Positions 8,719-18,796 are shown, numbered from the stretch's first letter. The stretch is DNA of 64,000 nt from Halobaculum litoreum (GCF_030127125.1 NZ_CP126156.1:1302001-1366000); one strand, 5' to 3'. Made by a program: numbers and translations. The notes: generated by a model not told the origin, from the sequence alone.

Positions 8719-8720
8719 GA

Positions 8721-9449
8721 ATGGGACGCAGGATCCAGGGACAACGACGCGGCCGCGGCAGCTCGACGTTCCGAGCGCCGTCGCACCGCTACAAGTCGGA
8801 CAAGCAGCACAAGAAGATCGCGGAGGACGACGCGGACACCGTCCACGGCGAGGTCGTCGGCATCGAGCACGACCCCGCCCGCTCGGCCCCGCTCGCGGAC
8901 GTCGAGTTCGAGGACGGCGACCGCCGCCTCGTGCTCGCCCCCGAGGGCGTCACGGTCGGCGAGACGCTGTCGGTCGGCGTCTCCGCGGAGATCAAGCCCG
9001 GCAACACGCTGCCCATCGGGGAGATCCCCGAGGGCGTGCCGGTGTGTAACGTCGAGTCCAAGCCCGGCGACGGCGGCAAGTTCGCCCGCGCCTCGGGCGT
9101 CAACGCGACGCTGCTCACCCACGACCGCGACGTGACGGTCGTCCAGCTCCCGTCGGGCGAGGTCAAGCGCCTCAACCCCGACTGCCGCGCCACCGTCGGC
9201 GTCGTCGCCGGCGGCGGTCGGACGGAGAAGCCGTTCGTCAAGGCCGGCAAGAAGTACCACAAGATGCGCAGTCGCGGGACGAAGTACCCGCGCGTTCGCG
9301 GTGTCGCGATGAACGCCGTCGACCACCCGTTCGGTGGCGGCGGCCGCCAGCACCCCGGACAGCCGAAGTCCGTCTCGCGCAACGCGCCGCCGGGCCGGAA
9401 GGTCGGCGACATCGCCTCCAAGCGGACGGGCCGCGGAGGCAACAAGTAA
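8721..9449 (+). CDS. rpl2p: Ribosomal protein uL2
   Basis: Large-subunit protein uL2 (242 residues), essential for subunit joining and peptidyl-transferase architecture. It begins [20 protein letters not shown], has the SH3-like core around [13 protein letters not shown], and keeps the C-terminal catalytic-region motif [20 protein letters not shown] with the conserved His. It ends with a basic tail. It is 2 nt after uL23 and 3 nt before uS19. Confidence 0.99.
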   Translation: MGRRIQGQRRGRGSSTFRAPSHRYKSDKQHKKIAEDDADTVHGEVVGIEHDPARSAPLADVEFEDGDRRLVLAPEGVTVGETLSVGVSAEIKPGNTLPIGEIPEGVPVCNVESKPGDGGKFARASGVNATLLTHDRDVTVVQLPSGEVKRLNPDCRATVGVVAGGGRTEKPFVKAGKKYHKMRSRGTKYPRVRGVAMNAVDHPFGGGGRQHPGQPKSVSRNAPPGRKVGDIASKRTGRGGNK

Positions 9450-9452
9450 CCC

Positions 9453-9875
9453 ATGAGCTCTGAATACCGCACCGGCCGCGAGGGTGAGTTCACCTACCGC
9501 GGTCACACGCTCGACGAGCTCCAGGAGATGGAGCTCGACGAGGTCGCTGAACTGCTGCCCGCCCGCGCGCGGCGAAGCATCACTCGAGGACTCGGGGTCC
9601 AGCAGCAGAAGCTGCTGGAGGACGCCCGGGAGGCAACCGAGGAGGAGACGGCCAACGACCCGCTCCGCACGCACCTGCGCGACATGCCGGTGCTGCCGGA
9701 GTTCGTCGGCCTCACGTTCGAGGTGTACGACGGCAGCCACTTCGAGCGCGTCGTCGTCGAGCCCGAGATGATCGGGCACTACCTCGGCGAGTTCAACCTC
9801 ACACGGAACTCCGTGGAACACGGGCAGGCCGGCATCGGCGCGACCCGGTCCTCGAAGTTCGTGCCCCTCAAGTAA
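9453..9875 (+). CDS. rps19p: Ribosomal protein uS19
   Basis: Small-subunit head protein uS19 (140 residues). It has an archaeal N-terminal extension ([20 protein letters not shown]). The family core is [20 protein letters not shown] and [20 protein letters not shown], ending [11 protein letters not shown]. Same operon, 3 nt from each neighbour. Confidence 0.99.
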   Translation: MSSEYRTGREGEFTYRGHTLDELQEMELDEVAELLPARARRSITRGLGVQQQKLLEDAREATEEETANDPLRTHLRDMPVLPEFVGLTFEVYDGSHFERVVVEPEMIGHYLGEFNLTRNSVEHGQAGIGATRSSKFVPLK

Positions 9876-9878
9876 CCC

Positions 9879-10340
9879 ATGGGAATCAACTACAGCGTCG
9901 ACGCCGACCCGGAGACCACCGCCAAGGGGATGCTCCGCGAGCGGCAGATCAGTTTCAAGCACAGCAAGGCCATCGCCCGCGAGATCAACGGCGAGACGGT
10001 CGCCGACGCCCGCGAGTACCTGCACGCGGTCATCGACGGGGAGCGCTCCGTCCCGTTCCGCAAGCACAACTCCGGCGTCGGCCACCGCTCGGACATCGAC
10101 GGCTGGGACGCCGGCCGCTACCCCGAGAAGGCCTCCAAGGACTTCCTGAAGCTCCTCGAGAACGTCGCGAACAACGCCGACGAGCAGGGCTTCGACGGAC
10201 AGTCCATGACGATCAAACACGTCGCCGCCCACAAGGTCGGCGAACAGCAGGGCCGCAAGCCCCGCGCGATGGGTCGCGCGAGCGCCTGGAACACCCCGCA
10301 AGTGGACGTCGAAATGATCATCGAGGAGGAGGATAACTGA
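9879..10340 (+). CDS. rpl22p: Ribosomal protein uL22
   Basis: Large-subunit protein uL22 (153 residues), which lines the exit tunnel with uL4. It opens MGINYSVDADPETTAKGMLR, carries the archaeal HSKAIAREINGETVADAREY and the SVPFRKHNSGVGHRSD insertion, and ends with the hairpin strand GRKPRAMGRASAWNTPQVDV. The stop shares one base with the uS3 start. Confidence 0.99.
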   Translation: MGINYSVDADPETTAKGMLRERQISFKHSKAIAREINGETVADAREYLHAVIDGERSVPFRKHNSGVGHRSDIDGWDAGRYPEKASKDFLKLLENVANNADEQGFDGQSMTIKHVAAHKVGEQQGRKPRAMGRASAWNTPQVDVEMIIEEEDN

Positions 10341-11284
10341 TGGCGGACGAGCACCAGTTCATCGAGGACGGGCTCCAGCGGAGCCAGATCAACGAGTTCT
10401 TCGAGGACGAGCTCGGTCGCGCCGGCTACGGCGGGATGGAGGTCGCGAAGACGCCCATGGGCACCCAGATCGTGCTCAAAGCCGAGAAGCCCGGTATGGT
10501 GATCGGCAAGGGCGGGAAGAACATCCGCAAGGTCACCTCCGAGCTGGAGGAGCGCTTCGACATGGACGACCCGCAGATCGACGTGCAGGAGGTCGACGAA
10601 CCCGACCTCAACGCGAAGATCGTCGCGGACCGTCTCGCGAACGCGCTCGAGCGCGGCTGGTACTTCCGCCGTGCGGGCCACACCACGATCGACCGGATCA
10701 TGGACTCCGGCGCCCTCGGCGCCGAGATCGTCCTCTCCGGGAAGGTCACGGGCGCCCGCTCGCGCGTGGAGAAGTTCAACCGCGGCTACATCAAGCACAA
10801 CGGCGAGCCCGCCGAGGACGTCGTCGACGAGGGCCAGGGCGTGGCCGTCATGAAGCTCGGCACCATCGGCGTGACCGTCAAGATCATCCCGCCGGGCGCG
10901 GTGCTGCCCGACGACTTCGAGATCGCCGAGGACGCCGACGCGCCCGAGGTCGAGCAGGCCGCCCCCGCCAGCGAGGGCGTGGAGGACCTGCTCGCCGACG
11001 TGGACGACGAGGAGGTGCCGGAGGCCGGCGACGTCGACGCGGAGTTCGACGAGCCGGAGGTGCCGGACGCCGACCCCGAGGACGTCATCGACGAGGAGGT
11101 CGTCGAGGAGGTCATCGAGGCCGACGACACCCCCGACGGCGAGGACGCACCGACCGCCACCCCCGACGACGAGGAGCCCGAACTCGACGACCTCGACGAG
11201 GACGTCGAGGCCGAGGCCGAGGACCTCGTCGCCGAGATGGAGGCGGACGACGAAGCCGACGCGGACGACGAGGAGGAGGAGTAA
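10340..11284 (+). CDS. rps3p: Ribosomal protein uS3 with long acidic tail
   Basis: Small-subunit protein uS3 (314 residues), at the mRNA entry site. Residues 1 to about 200 hold the KH domain, with the loop GMVIGKGGKNIRKVTSELEE, and the C-terminal S3 domain. The last hundred or so residues are an extremely Asp/Glu-rich tail ending DDEADADDEEEE. Such tails are known in haloarchaeal uS3 and vary in length; they probably keep the protein soluble at high salt. The start overlaps uL22 by one base. Confidence 0.99.
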   Translation: MADEHQFIEDGLQRSQINEFFEDELGRAGYGGMEVAKTPMGTQIVLKAEKPGMVIGKGGKNIRKVTSELEERFDMDDPQIDVQEVDEPDLNAKIVADRLANALERGWYFRRAGHTTIDRIMDSGALGAEIVLSGKVTGARSRVEKFNRGYIKHNGEPAEDVVDEGQGVAVMKLGTIGVTVKIIPPGAVLPDDFEIAEDADAPEVEQAAPASEGVEDLLADVDDEEVPEAGDVDAEFDEPEVPDADPEDVIDEEVVEEVIEADDTPDGEDAPTATPDDEEPELDDLDEDVEAEAEDLVAEMEADDEADADDEEEE

Positions 11285-11287
11285 CCG

Positions 11288-11500
11288 ATGGCGATCCTCC
11301 ACGTCCAGGAAGTCCGCGACATGACGCCCGCCGAGCGCGAGGCCGAACTCGAGGAGCTCGAGACCGAGCTGCTCAACATGAAGGCCGTGCAGGCGGCCGG
11401 CGGCGCCCCGGACAACCCGGGGCGCGTCGGCGAGCTGAAGCGCACCATCGCGCGGATCAAGACGGTCCAGCGCGAGGAAGGCGACCTCGACGACGAGTAA
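11288..11500 (+). CDS. rpmC: Ribosomal protein uL29
   Basis: Large-subunit protein uL29 (70 residues), a helical hairpin at the tunnel exit. It shows the paired helices [20 protein letters not shown] and [18 protein letters not shown] with an acidic end. It is 3 nt after uS3. Confidence 0.98.
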   Translation: MAILHVQEVRDMTPAEREAELEELETELLNMKAVQAAGGAPDNPGRVGELKRTIARIKTVQREEGDLDDE

Positions 11501-11511
11501 CGACACGACAC

Positions 11512-11987
11512 ATGGCACCCACTCCCGAGACGCTCACGCGACACGAACTCCGCGGCCTCCCGGTACGGGTGGTCGCCGCCGCCAGCGACGCCCACGTCGG
11601 GCTCGCGGGCGTCGTCGTGTCCGAGAGCATGCGCACCCTCACGGTGCGCGCCTCGGGGGTGACAAACGGGTGCCGAAGGAGGGGACGACGTTCGCGTTCG
11701 TCCTCTCCGCGCAGGAATCGGGAGACGGCGTGGGCCGCCGTCACACCCAGCCCATAGATGAAGCCGCGGGGGACCGCAAGGCCCCCGGGTCCGCGTTCGA
11801 ACTTCCGTCGTCCGGACTCCCCACACTGGCCGGGGAGCACGGACAGTACGATACTACCGGCGTCAGACCCGGTCAGTCGGACGGTTGCGAGGACGCGGTC
11901 TCCGTTACGGTGGATGGGGCCAGACTGCTCTCACGACCCGCCTTCCGCACGGAACGTGCGGGTGATCACCAATGGCAATCGGACTGA
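11512..11987 (+). pseudogene. rnp1: RNase P protein component 1 (Rnp1/Rpp29), one frameshift
   Basis: Archaeal RNase P protein Rnp1 (POP4/Rpp29 family, Sm-like fold), which helps the catalytic RNA remove tRNA leaders. The first frame gives MAPTPETLTRHELRGLPVRV and VGLAGVVVSESMRTLTVRAS. It then shifts by one base at the G run 11655-11659, where one G appears to be missing, and continues RVPKEGTTFAFVLS, a disordered stretch, and the conserved end [20 protein letters not shown]. Adding one G gives about 158 residues (476 nt = 3n-1). The disordered insert of about 55 residues makes it longer than many relatives. Since the RNase P protein is a core component kept in all related genomes, a sequencing error is more likely than a true null. 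It overlaps the uS17 start by 16 nt. Confidence 0.88.
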
Positions 11988-12304
11988 ACGTAACAGAACC
12001 GGAGGAGGCCTGCTCCGACGAGAACTGCCCGTTCCACGGATCGCTGTCCGTGCGCGGTCAGACCCTCGAAGGCACGGTCGCCTCCACATCGATGGACAAG
12101 ACGGTCGTCGTCGAGCGCGAATACGACGTATTCGTGCCGAAGTACGACCGGTACATGAAGCGACGCAGCCGGGTCCCGGCTCACCTGTCGCCCTGCCTCG
12201 ACGTCGAGGAGGGCGACCGCGTGCGCATCGCCGAGACGCGGCCGCTGTCGAAGACGAAGAGCCACGTCGTCGTCGAGACGCTCGACACGGAGGGTGATGC
12301 CTGA
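11972..12304 (+). CDS. rps17p: Ribosomal protein uS17
   Basis: Small-subunit protein uS17 (110 residues), an OB-fold binder of 16S rRNA. The archaeal N-terminal extension contains [16 protein letters not shown], with two Cys of a possible metal site. The family signature follows: [19 protein letters not shown], then KYMKRR-type and [20 protein letters not shown]. The ATG at 11972 lies inside the end of rnp1; the stop shares one base with uL14. Confidence 0.99.
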   Translation: MAIGLNVTEPEEACSDENCPFHGSLSVRGQTLEGTVASTSMDKTVVVEREYDVFVPKYDRYMKRRSRVPAHLSPCLDVEEGDRVRIAETRPLSKTKSHVVVETLDTEGDA

Positions 12305-12702
12305 TGGAGGCCCTGAAGGCCGACGTCACGCAGGGCCTCGAGAAGGGCTCCCTGATCGCGTGCGCCGACAACACCGGCGCGCGTGAGCTGAAGGTCATCT
12401 CCGTGTCCGGCTACTCGGGGACGAAGAACCGACACCCCAAGGCGGGCGTCGCCGACAAGGTCACCGTCTCGGTGACCAAGGGCACGCCCGAGATGCGCCG
12501 GCAGGTGCTGGAGGCCGTCGTGGTCCGCCAGCGCAAGCCCATCCGTCGTCCCGACGGCACCCGCGTGAAGTTCGCGGACAACGCCGCCGTCGTGATCGAC
12601 GACATGGAGGAGCCGCGCGGGACCGAGATCAAAGGTCCCATCGCGCGCGAAGTCGCCGAGCGCTTCGGGAGCATCGCATCCACCGCGACGCAGATCGTAT
12701 GA
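12304..12702 (+). CDS. rpl14p: Ribosomal protein uL14
   Basis: Large-subunit interface protein uL14 (132 residues). Motifs: [40 protein letters not shown], and the family stretch [12 protein letters not shown]. It ends [20 protein letters not shown]. The start overlaps uS17 by one base (TGATG) and the stop overlaps uL24 by 4 nt. Confidence 0.99.
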   Translation: MEALKADVTQGLEKGSLIACADNTGARELKVISVSGYSGTKNRHPKAGVADKVTVSVTKGTPEMRRQVLEAVVVRQRKPIRRPDGTRVKFADNAAVVIDDMEEPRGTEIKGPIAREVAERFGSIASTATQIV

Positions 12703-13061
12703 CAGAGCAACCACGCAAACAGCGCACTCGGACGCGAGAGGCGCCGCTCCACGAGCGGCAGAAGTTCGTCCGCGCGACCCTGTCGGCCGACCTCCGCGAG
12801 GAGTACGGCCAGCGGAACGTCCGCGTCAACGCGGGCGACACCGTCGAGGTCATGCGCGGCGACTTCGCCGGCGAGGAGGGCGAGGTCATCGACGTCGACC
12901 TGCGCCGCTCGACCATCCACGTCGAGGGCGTCGTCGTCGAGAAGGCCGACGGGGAGGAGACCCCCCGCCCGCTCGACGCCTCGAACGTTCGCGTCGTCGA
13001 CCTCGACCTCGAGGACGACGTCCGCGAGGCGCGCCTGGAGTCCGACGAGGAGGCTGCATAA
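12699..13061 (+). CDS. rpl24p: Ribosomal protein uL24
   Basis: Large-subunit assembly protein uL24 (120 residues) with the KOW motif [20 protein letters not shown]. The N-terminus [18 protein letters not shown] is the archaeal/eukaryal form. It ends with an acidic helix. The 4-nt overlap with uL14 (ATGA) indicates translational coupling. Confidence 0.99.
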   Translation: MTEQPRKQRTRTREAPLHERQKFVRATLSADLREEYGQRNVRVNAGDTVEVMRGDFAGEEGEVIDVDLRRSTIHVEGVVVEKADGEETPRPLDASNVRVVDLDLEDDVREARLESDEEAA

Positions 13062-13062
13062 C

Positions 13063-13761
13063 ATGAGTAACCACCAGAAGCGACTGTCGGCCCCGAACTC
13101 GTGGCCGATCGAGCGGAAGGAGGAGACGTTCACCGTGAAGGCGGGCGCGGGCCCGCACGGCGAGGCCGGCGTACCCCTGCTGATCGTCCTTCGGGACGTG
13201 CTGGGCTACGTCGACACCCGCAAGGAGGCGCGCTACGCGCTCGACCACGGTTCCGTACTCGTCAACGGCAAGGCGGTCTCGGACGAGGCCCGCCCGGTCG
13301 GGATGTTCGACATCCTGGCGTTCGCCGAGCGCGAGGAGTACTACCGGGTGTTCCCCGGCGAGGGCGGCCGGCTCTCGCTGACCCCCATCGACGAGGAGGC
13401 CGCCTCCTCGCGGCTGGGGAAGGTCGCCGGCAAGACGCAGGTCGCCGGCGGCGACTTCCAGTACACGCTGCACGACGGGACGACGCTCGTCACCGACGAG
13501 GGCTCGTACGCGGGCGGCGACTCGCTGGTCGTCGACAACGACACGAAGGAGGTCGTCGCGCACTTCCCCTACGAGGAGGGCGCGCTCGTCACCGCCGTCG
13601 CCGGCTCGCACGCCGGCGAAATCGGCACCGTCGAGGAGATCACCGTCACCGCCGGCTCCGGCGACAACGCCGTCGACGTGAGCCAGGAGGACGGCGGCTT
13701 CGAGACGATCGAACGCTACGTCGTCGTCATCGACGAGAACTTCACGGGTGATGACGAATGA
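13063..13761 (+). CDS. rps4e: Ribosomal protein eS4
   Basis: Small-subunit protein eS4 (232 residues), found in archaea and eukaryotes only. It has an N-terminal region ([20 protein letters not shown]), an S4 RNA-binding domain ([20 protein letters not shown]), a central domain, and a C-terminal KOW motif ([16 protein letters not shown]). It is 1 nt after uL24 and overlaps uL5 by 4 nt. Confidence 0.99.
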   Translation: MSNHQKRLSAPNSWPIERKEETFTVKAGAGPHGEAGVPLLIVLRDVLGYVDTRKEARYALDHGSVLVNGKAVSDEARPVGMFDILAFAEREEYYRVFPGEGGRLSLTPIDEEAASSRLGKVAGKTQVAGGDFQYTLHDGTTLVTDEGSYAGGDSLVVDNDTKEVVAHFPYEEGALVTAVAGSHAGEIGTVEEITVTAGSGDNAVDVSQEDGGFETIERYVVVIDENFTGDDE

Positions 13762-14279
13762 GCGAGGCCGAGTCGTTCCACGAGATGCGCGAGCCGCGCA
13801 TCGAGAAGGTCGTCGTCCACATGGGCGTCGGTCAGGGTGGCCGCGAACTCGCCAACGGCGAGGACATCCTCGAGGAGATCACCGGGCAGGAGACCGTTCG
13901 CACGACGGCCAAGCGCGCCATCGGCGAGTTCGGCATCCGACCCGGCGACCCCATCGGGGCGAAGGTCACGCTGCGTGACGAGGACGCCCACGAGTTCCTG
14001 CACACGGCCCTGGAGCTGGTGGACCTGTCCCCCTCGCAGTTCGACGACACCGGGAACTTCAGCTTCGGCGTCGCCGAACACACCGAGTTCCCGAGTCAGG
14101 AGTACGACCCGCAGATCGGCATCTACGGGCTCGACGTCACGGTGACGCTCACGCGTCCGGGCTACCGCGTCTCCAAGCGGGACAAGGTGACCCGATCGAT
14201 CCCGAACGCCCACCGGATGACCGTCGAGGACGCCGTCGCGTACCTCGAGCGCGAGTTCGACGTGGAGGTCAACGAATGA
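13758..14279 (+). CDS. rpl5p: Ribosomal protein uL5
   Basis: Large-subunit protein uL5 (173 residues), part of the central protuberance and bound to 5S rRNA. Motifs: [40 protein letters not shown] and the archaeal [20 protein letters not shown]. Overlaps eS4 and uS14 by 4 nt on each side. Confidence 0.99.
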   Translation: MSEAESFHEMREPRIEKVVVHMGVGQGGRELANGEDILEEITGQETVRTTAKRAIGEFGIRPGDPIGAKVTLRDEDAHEFLHTALELVDLSPSQFDDTGNFSFGVAEHTEFPSQEYDPQIGIYGLDVTVTLTRPGYRVSKRDKVTRSIPNAHRMTVEDAVAYLEREFDVEVNE

Positions 14280-14467
14280 GCGACGCGAACACAGAGACGA
14301 CCGGATCCGAGGAGACGGGCGAGCACGCCGCCAAGCGCACCGGCCAGGAGGTCGAGTGCCGTCGGTGTGAGCGCAAGCAGGGCCTGGTCGGCAAGTACGA
14401 CATCAACCTCTGCCGCCAGTGCTTCCGCGAGGTCGCCCGCGACATGGGGTTCCGGAAGTACCGATAA
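14276..14467 (+). CDS. rps14p: Ribosomal protein uS14, zinc-binding
   Basis: Small-subunit head protein uS14 (63 residues). It carries two CxxC pairs (CRRC and CRQC) that bind zinc, followed by [14 protein letters not shown]. The 25-residue acidic N-terminal extension is a haloarchaeal trait. Start overlaps uL5 by 4 nt. Confidence 0.98.
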   Translation: MSDANTETTGSEETGEHAAKRTGQEVECRRCERKQGLVGKYDINLCRQCFREVARDMGFRKYR

Positions 14468-14469
14468 CA

Positions 14470-14862
14470 ATGGCAGGTAACGACCCACTCGCCGACGCCC
14501 TCGCCGGTCTCGACAACGCCGAGGACGTCGGCCATCTGGAACACACGGTCCAGCCCGCCTCGAACATCATCGGCTCCACGCTCGAAGTGCTGTACGACAG
14601 CGGCTACGTCGACGGCTTCGAGTTCGTGGACGACGGCCGAGCGGGAACGTTCGAGGTCGAACTGAAGGGCGCCATCAACGAGTGTGGCGCCGTCAAGCCG
14701 CGCTACTCCGTGGCCGCGGACGGCTACGAGAAGTGGGAGAAGCGGTTCCTCCCCGCGCGCGACTACGGCGCACTCATCGTGACGACGAGTCACGGCGTCA
14801 TGAGCCACTACGAGGCCCGCGAACAGGGCATCGGTGGCCAGGTAATCGCATACGTCTACTGA
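14470..14862 (+). CDS. rps8p: Ribosomal protein uS8
   Basis: Small-subunit protein uS8 (130 residues), an early 16S binder. The start MAGNDPLADALAGLDNAEDV and the C-terminal ALIVTTSHGVMSHYEAREQG are family signatures. It starts 2 nt after the uS14 stop and ends 1 nt before uL6. Confidence 0.99.
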   Translation: MAGNDPLADALAGLDNAEDVGHLEHTVQPASNIIGSTLEVLYDSGYVDGFEFVDDGRAGTFEVELKGAINECGAVKPRYSVAADGYEKWEKRFLPARDYGALIVTTSHGVMSHYEAREQGIGGQVIAYVY

Positions 14863-14863
14863 T

Positions 14864-15397
14864 ATGGAACGAGACATCGAACTACCAGAGGACGTCTCCG
14901 CCGACCTCGACCACCTCGACCTCACCGTCGAGGGGCCGAACGGCTCGGTGACGCGCCGACTGTGGTACCCGGACGTCAGCGTCTCCGTCGAGGACGACGC
15001 CGTCGTCATCGCGTACCCGGACGACGCCGACCGGAAGACGAACGCGACCGTCGGCACCTTCGCGAGCCACGTGACCAACATGGTCCACGGGGTCACCGAG
15101 GGGTGGGAGTACGAGATGGAGGTCTTCTACGCCCACTTCCCGATGGACGTGTCCATCGAGGGCGACGAGGTCGTCATCACGAACTTCCTCGGCGAGTCGG
15201 CTCCCCGCCGCACGCAGATCCGGGGCGACACCGACGTACAGATCGACGGCGAGGCGCTCACCCTGTCCGGCCCCTCCAAGGAGGACGTCGGGCAGACGGC
15301 CGCCAGCATCGAACAGCTCACCCGCGTGACCGACAAGGACACGCGCGTCTTCCAGGACGGCGTGTACATCACGCGCAAGCCCACGGGGGGTGCCTGA
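14864..15397 (+). CDS. rpl6p: Ribosomal protein uL6
   Basis: Large-subunit protein uL6 (177 residues), near the GTPase centre. Two L6 repeats are visible: LTVEGPNGSVTRRLWYPD at the start and VVITNFLGESAPRRTQIRGD in the second half. The C-terminus ends VYITRKPTGGA. Directly followed by eL32 with no gap. Confidence 0.99.
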   Translation: MERDIELPEDVSADLDHLDLTVEGPNGSVTRRLWYPDVSVSVEDDAVVIAYPDDADRKTNATVGTFASHVTNMVHGVTEGWEYEMEVFYAHFPMDVSIEGDEVVITNFLGESAPRRTQIRGDTDVQIDGEALTLSGPSKEDVGQTAASIEQLTRVTDKDTRVFQDGVYITRKPTGGA

Positions 15398-16108
15398 ATG
15401 AGCGACGACGTCGAGTCGCTCGAGGACATCTCCGGCGTCGGCCCGTCGAAGGCCGACGCGCTCCGCGAGGCCGGCTACGAGTCCGTCGAGGACGTCAAGG
15501 CCGCCTCGCAGGGCGAACTGGCCGAGGTCGACGGCATCGGGAACGCCCTCGCCGCCCGCATCAAGGCGGACGTCGGCGGGCTCGAGGTCGAGGACGACAC
15601 CGAGGCCGAGATCGAGGAGGACGAGTCCGAGGCCGAGGCCGACGAGGCCGAGGAGGAGGACGTCGAGACGGAACTGCGTCCGCGCGGTCACGCGGACAAG
15701 ACCCCGGAGCTTGACGACGAGCGCGCCCGCGCGCTCGCCAAGAAGCTCCGCGAGGGCAAGCCGCAGTTCAACCGCCAGGACTACCACAAGAAGAAGCGCG
15801 TCCCGACGTCGTGGCGGCGTCCGCGCGGCCAGCTGTCGAAGCAGCGCAAGTCGATCAAGGGCAAGGGCCCGAAGGTCGAGGCGGGCTTCCGCTCGCCGAC
15901 GGCCGCCCGCGGCCTGCACCCGAGCGGCTTCGAGGAGGTCCGCGTGTTCAACACGGACGACCTCGAGGGCGTCGACCCGGCCACCGAGGCCGTGCGCATC
16001 GCGTCGACCGTCGGCGGTCGCAAGCGCGAGGCGATCGAAGACGAGTGCGAGGACCGCGAGATCCGCGTCCTCAACCCGACCTACGTCGAAGTGGAGGTTG
16101 ACCAATGA
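15398..16108 (+). CDS. rpl32e: Ribosomal protein eL32 with helix-hairpin-helix N-terminal domain
   Basis: Large-subunit protein eL32 (236 residues). The C-terminal half is the ribosomal domain: [20 protein letters not shown], the segment ending [16 protein letters not shown], then [19 protein letters not shown]. The first 60 residues form an added helix-hairpin-helix unit ([20 protein letters not shown] and [20 protein letters not shown]) joined by an acidic linker. This extension is known in haloarchaea and probably adds RNA or DNA contacts. Overlaps eL19 by 4 nt. Confidence 0.99.
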   Translation: MSDDVESLEDISGVGPSKADALREAGYESVEDVKAASQGELAEVDGIGNALAARIKADVGGLEVEDDTEAEIEEDESEAEADEAEEEDVETELRPRGHADKTPELDDERARALAKKLREGKPQFNRQDYHKKKRVPTSWRRPRGQLSKQRKSIKGKGPKVEAGFRSPTAARGLHPSGFEEVRVFNTDDLEGVDPATEAVRIASTVGGRKREAIEDECEDREIRVLNPTYVEVEVDQ

Positions 16109-16566
16109 GCGACCTGGCAGCGCAGCGCCGGCTCGCCGCCGACGAACTCGACGTCGGCAAGAGCCGCGTCTGGCTCAACCCGGAGGCACAGGACGAGCTC
16201 GCGGACGCCATCACCCGAGAGGACATCCGCGAGCAGATCGAGCAGGGCAACATCCGCGAGCAGGACGCCAAGGGCAACTCCCGCGGTCGCGCACGCGAGC
16301 GCGACGAGAAGCGCGCCTACGGCCACCGCAGCGGCGCCGGCACCCGCAAGGGGAAAGCCGGCGGCCGCCAGAACACCAAAGACGACTGGATCGCGCGGAT
16401 CCGCGCCCAGCGCGCACGCCTCAAGGAGCTCCGCGACGACGGCCCCCTGAACAGCACGCAGTACCGCGAGCTGTACAACAAGGCCTCCGGCGGGGAGTTC
16501 GAGGACGTGCGACGGCTGAACAGCTACATCGAGAACAACTACGACGTCACTCTGGAGGACGACTAA
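16105..16566 (+). CDS. rpl19e: Ribosomal protein eL19
   Basis: Large-subunit protein eL19 (153 residues), archaeal/eukaryal, with long helices that form an intersubunit bridge. Motifs: [40 protein letters not shown], and the C-terminal [20 protein letters not shown]. Its stop shares a base with uL18. Confidence 0.99.
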   Translation: MSDLAAQRRLAADELDVGKSRVWLNPEAQDELADAITREDIREQIEQGNIREQDAKGNSRGRARERDEKRAYGHRSGAGTRKGKAGGRQNTKDDWIARIRAQRARLKELRDDGPLNSTQYRELYNKASGGEFEDVRRLNSYIENNYDVTLEDD

Positions 16567-17129
16567 TGGCGACCGGACCACGATACAAGGTACCCATGCG
16601 TCGCCGGCGGGAAGTCCGGACGGACTACCATCAGCGGTTGCGCCTGCTGAAATCCGGCAAGCCGCGACTCGTCGCGCGCCTGTCGAACAAGCACGTCAGG
16701 GCGCAGCTGGTTTCCCCCGGCCCCGACGGCGACATCACACACGCGGCCGCGTCCAGCGAGGACCTCGAGGACTTCGGCTGGGAGGCACCCACTGCGAACC
16801 TCCCCAGCGCGTACCTCACGGGCTACCTCGCGGGACTGCGGGCGGTCGAGGCGGGCCTCGAAGAGGCCGTCCTCGACATCGGCCTGAACACCGCCACGCC
16901 CGGGAACAAGGCGTTCGCGGTGCAGGAAGGAGCGATCGACGCCGGGCTCGAGATCCCCCACAACGAGAGCGTCCTCGCGGACTGGTCGCGCAACCGCGGC
17001 GAGCACATCGCCGAGTACGCCGAGCAGCTCGACGAGCCGCTGTACAGCGGGGAGTTCGACGCGGCGGACCTGCCCGAGCACTTCGACGAGCTTCGGGAGA
17101 CCCTGACGGAGGAATTCGACAATGAGTAG
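16566..17129 (+). CDS. rpl18p: Ribosomal protein uL18
   Basis: Large-subunit protein uL18 (187 residues), which anchors 5S rRNA. It opens with the archaeal [20 protein letters not shown], then [20 protein letters not shown] and [20 protein letters not shown], with an acidic C-terminus. The stop overlaps uS5 by 8 nt. Confidence 0.99.
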   Translation: MATGPRYKVPMRRRREVRTDYHQRLRLLKSGKPRLVARLSNKHVRAQLVSPGPDGDITHAAASSEDLEDFGWEAPTANLPSAYLTGYLAGLRAVEAGLEEAVLDIGLNTATPGNKAFAVQEGAIDAGLEIPHNESVLADWSRNRGEHIAEYAEQLDEPLYSGEFDAADLPEHFDELRETLTEEFDNE

Positions 17130-17769
17130 AAACGGCGGCTGGACGCCGCGCACGCGGCTCGGCCGGAAGGTACAGGAGGGCGACATCACCACGATGGAGC
17201 AGGCGCTCGACTCGGGGCTCCCGCTGAAGGAGCACCAGCTGGTCGACCAGCTGCTCCCCGACCTGGAGGACGAGGTGCTGGACATCAACATGGTCCAGCG
17301 CATGACCGACTCCGGGCGCCGCGTCAAGTTCCGCTGTGTCGTCGCCATCGGCAACAACGACGGCTTCCTCGGCTACGCCGAGGGCCGCGACGACCAGGTC
17401 GGCGGCGCGATCCAGAAGGCGATCGAGGTCGCCAAGCTGAACATGATCAAGGTCGACCGCGGCTCGGGCTCGTGGGAGGACTCCGCCGGCGGGGTCAACT
17501 CCCTCACCCGGACGGCGACCGGCAAGGCCGGCTCCGTCGAGGTCGAGATCAAGCCCGCCCCGCAGGGGCTCGGGCTGGCGGCGGCGCCGACCGTCCGCAA
17601 CATCCTCGAGCTCGCGGGCGTCCAGGACGCCTGGACGTCCTCGACCGGGAACACGCGGACGACGGTCAACCTCGCCAAGGCGACGTTCAACGCCCTGAAG
17701 AACGCCTCGCAGGCGCGCACGCCCGACCGGGCGCGGCGCATCCAGCGCGAAGCGGAGGGTGGGAACTGA
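17122..17769 (+). CDS. rps5p: Ribosomal protein uS5
   Basis: Small-subunit protein uS5 (215 residues), involved in decoding accuracy. The double-stranded RNA-binding part is [20 protein letters not shown] followed by [20 protein letters not shown]. The C-terminal half has [20 protein letters not shown]. The start lies 8 nt inside uL18. Confidence 0.99.
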   Translation: MSRNGGWTPRTRLGRKVQEGDITTMEQALDSGLPLKEHQLVDQLLPDLEDEVLDINMVQRMTDSGRRVKFRCVVAIGNNDGFLGYAEGRDDQVGGAIQKAIEVAKLNMIKVDRGSGSWEDSAGGVNSLTRTATGKAGSVEVEIKPAPQGLGLAAAPTVRNILELAGVQDAWTSSTGNTRTTVNLAKATFNALKNASQARTPDRARRIQREAEGGN

Positions 17770-18227
17770 TGCAGGCGGTCGTCCAACTGCGCGGCGAGAT
17801 CGACATGTCCGCCGCCCAGCGCGACACCCTGAAGATGCTCAACATCCACGCGATCAACCACTGCGCGCTGGTGCCCGACGAGGACACCTACCGCGGGATG
17901 ATCGCGAAGGTGAACGACTTCGTCGCGTTCGGCGAGCCCGACGTCGAGACGGTCGAGCTGCTGCTCGCGCGCCGCGCCGAGCCCCTCGAGGGCGACGCGG
18001 ACATCGACGACGAGTGGGTCGACGATAACACCGAGTACTCGGACGTCGAGGCGCTGGCGGCGGCGCTCGTGGACGAGGAGACGACCCTGCGCGAGCAGGG
18101 CCTCTCTCCGGTCCTGCGGCTGCACGCCCCGCGCGGCGGCCACAAGGGCATCAAACACGCCGTGAAGAACGGCGGCGAGCTGGGTCACCACGACGACATC
18201 GACGGCCTGCTGGAGGCGATGCGATAA
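17769..18227 (+). CDS. rpl30p: Ribosomal protein uL30
   Basis: Large-subunit protein uL30 (152 residues), archaeal long form. It begins [20 protein letters not shown] and keeps LNIHAINHCALVPDEDTYRG. The archaeal C-terminal extension includes LSPVLRLHAPRGGHKGIKHA. Overlaps both neighbours by one base. Confidence 0.99.
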   Translation: MQAVVQLRGEIDMSAAQRDTLKMLNIHAINHCALVPDEDTYRGMIAKVNDFVAFGEPDVETVELLLARRAEPLEGDADIDDEWVDDNTEYSDVEALAAALVDEETTLREQGLSPVLRLHAPRGGHKGIKHAVKNGGELGHHDDIDGLLEAMR

Positions 18228-18718
18228 TGACGAAGAAGAAGCGACGCCAGCGCGGCTCGCGCACGCACGGCGGCGGCTCCCACAAGAACCGGCGCGGCGC
18301 CGGTCACCGGGGCGGTCGCGGCGCGGCCGGCCGCAAGAAGCACGAACGGCAGCTGTACGGTCCGCTCGGCAAGCACGGCTTCAAGCGCCCGCAGGGCGTG
18401 CAAGACGAGGTCGCGGAGGTCTCCGTCCAGAAGCTCGACGAGGACGCCGGGCTGCTGGCCGCCGAGGGCGTCGCGAGCGAGGAGGGCGACGGCTACGCCC
18501 TCGACGCCCGCGACGTCGCGGAGGACGGCCACGAGGTCGACGTGGTGAAGGTGCTCGGCGACGGGCAGGTCCACGGGGAGCTGCACGTCACCGCCGACGC
18601 GTTCACCGCGGAGGCGCGCCGCCTCATCGAGGAGGCGGGCGGCTCCGCCGAACTGACCGAGCGCGCCGAGCAGGCCGCGGCCGACGACGACGAGTCCGAC
18701 GCCGAGGACGACGAGTAA
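18227..18718 (+). CDS. rpl15p: Ribosomal protein uL15
   Basis: Large-subunit protein uL15 (163 residues). The basic, Gly-rich N-terminus RRQRGSRTHGGGSHKNRRGA threads into 23S rRNA; the body ends in the EEAGGSAELTERAEQAAADD helix and an acidic tail. It is the last gene of the continuous ribosomal run; a GC hairpin follows within 5 nt. Confidence 0.99.
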   Translation: MTKKKRRQRGSRTHGGGSHKNRRGAGHRGGRGAAGRKKHERQLYGPLGKHGFKRPQGVQDEVAEVSVQKLDEDAGLLAAEGVASEEGDGYALDARDVAEDGHEVDVVKVLGDGQVHGELHVTADAFTAEARRLIEEAGGSAELTERAEQAAADDDESDAEDDE

Positions 18719-18722
18719 CACT

Positions 18723-18757
18723 CCGCCGCGTCGCGGCGGGTCGCGGCTTCCGTTTCT
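18723..18757 (+). terminator. Hairpin terminator candidate after the ribosomal run
   Basis: CCGCCGCG (18723-18730) pairs with CGCGGCGG (18732-18739), followed by the pyrimidine-rich CTTCCGTTTCTTC. Archaeal terminators rely mainly on T-rich tracts, so this is a moderate call. It would end the uL3-uL15 transcript before the next gene, which has its own promoter. Confidence 0.45.
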
Positions 18758-18796
18758 TCGGAACGACGTCGCGCCGGCGACGCGTCCGTCGGTAGA

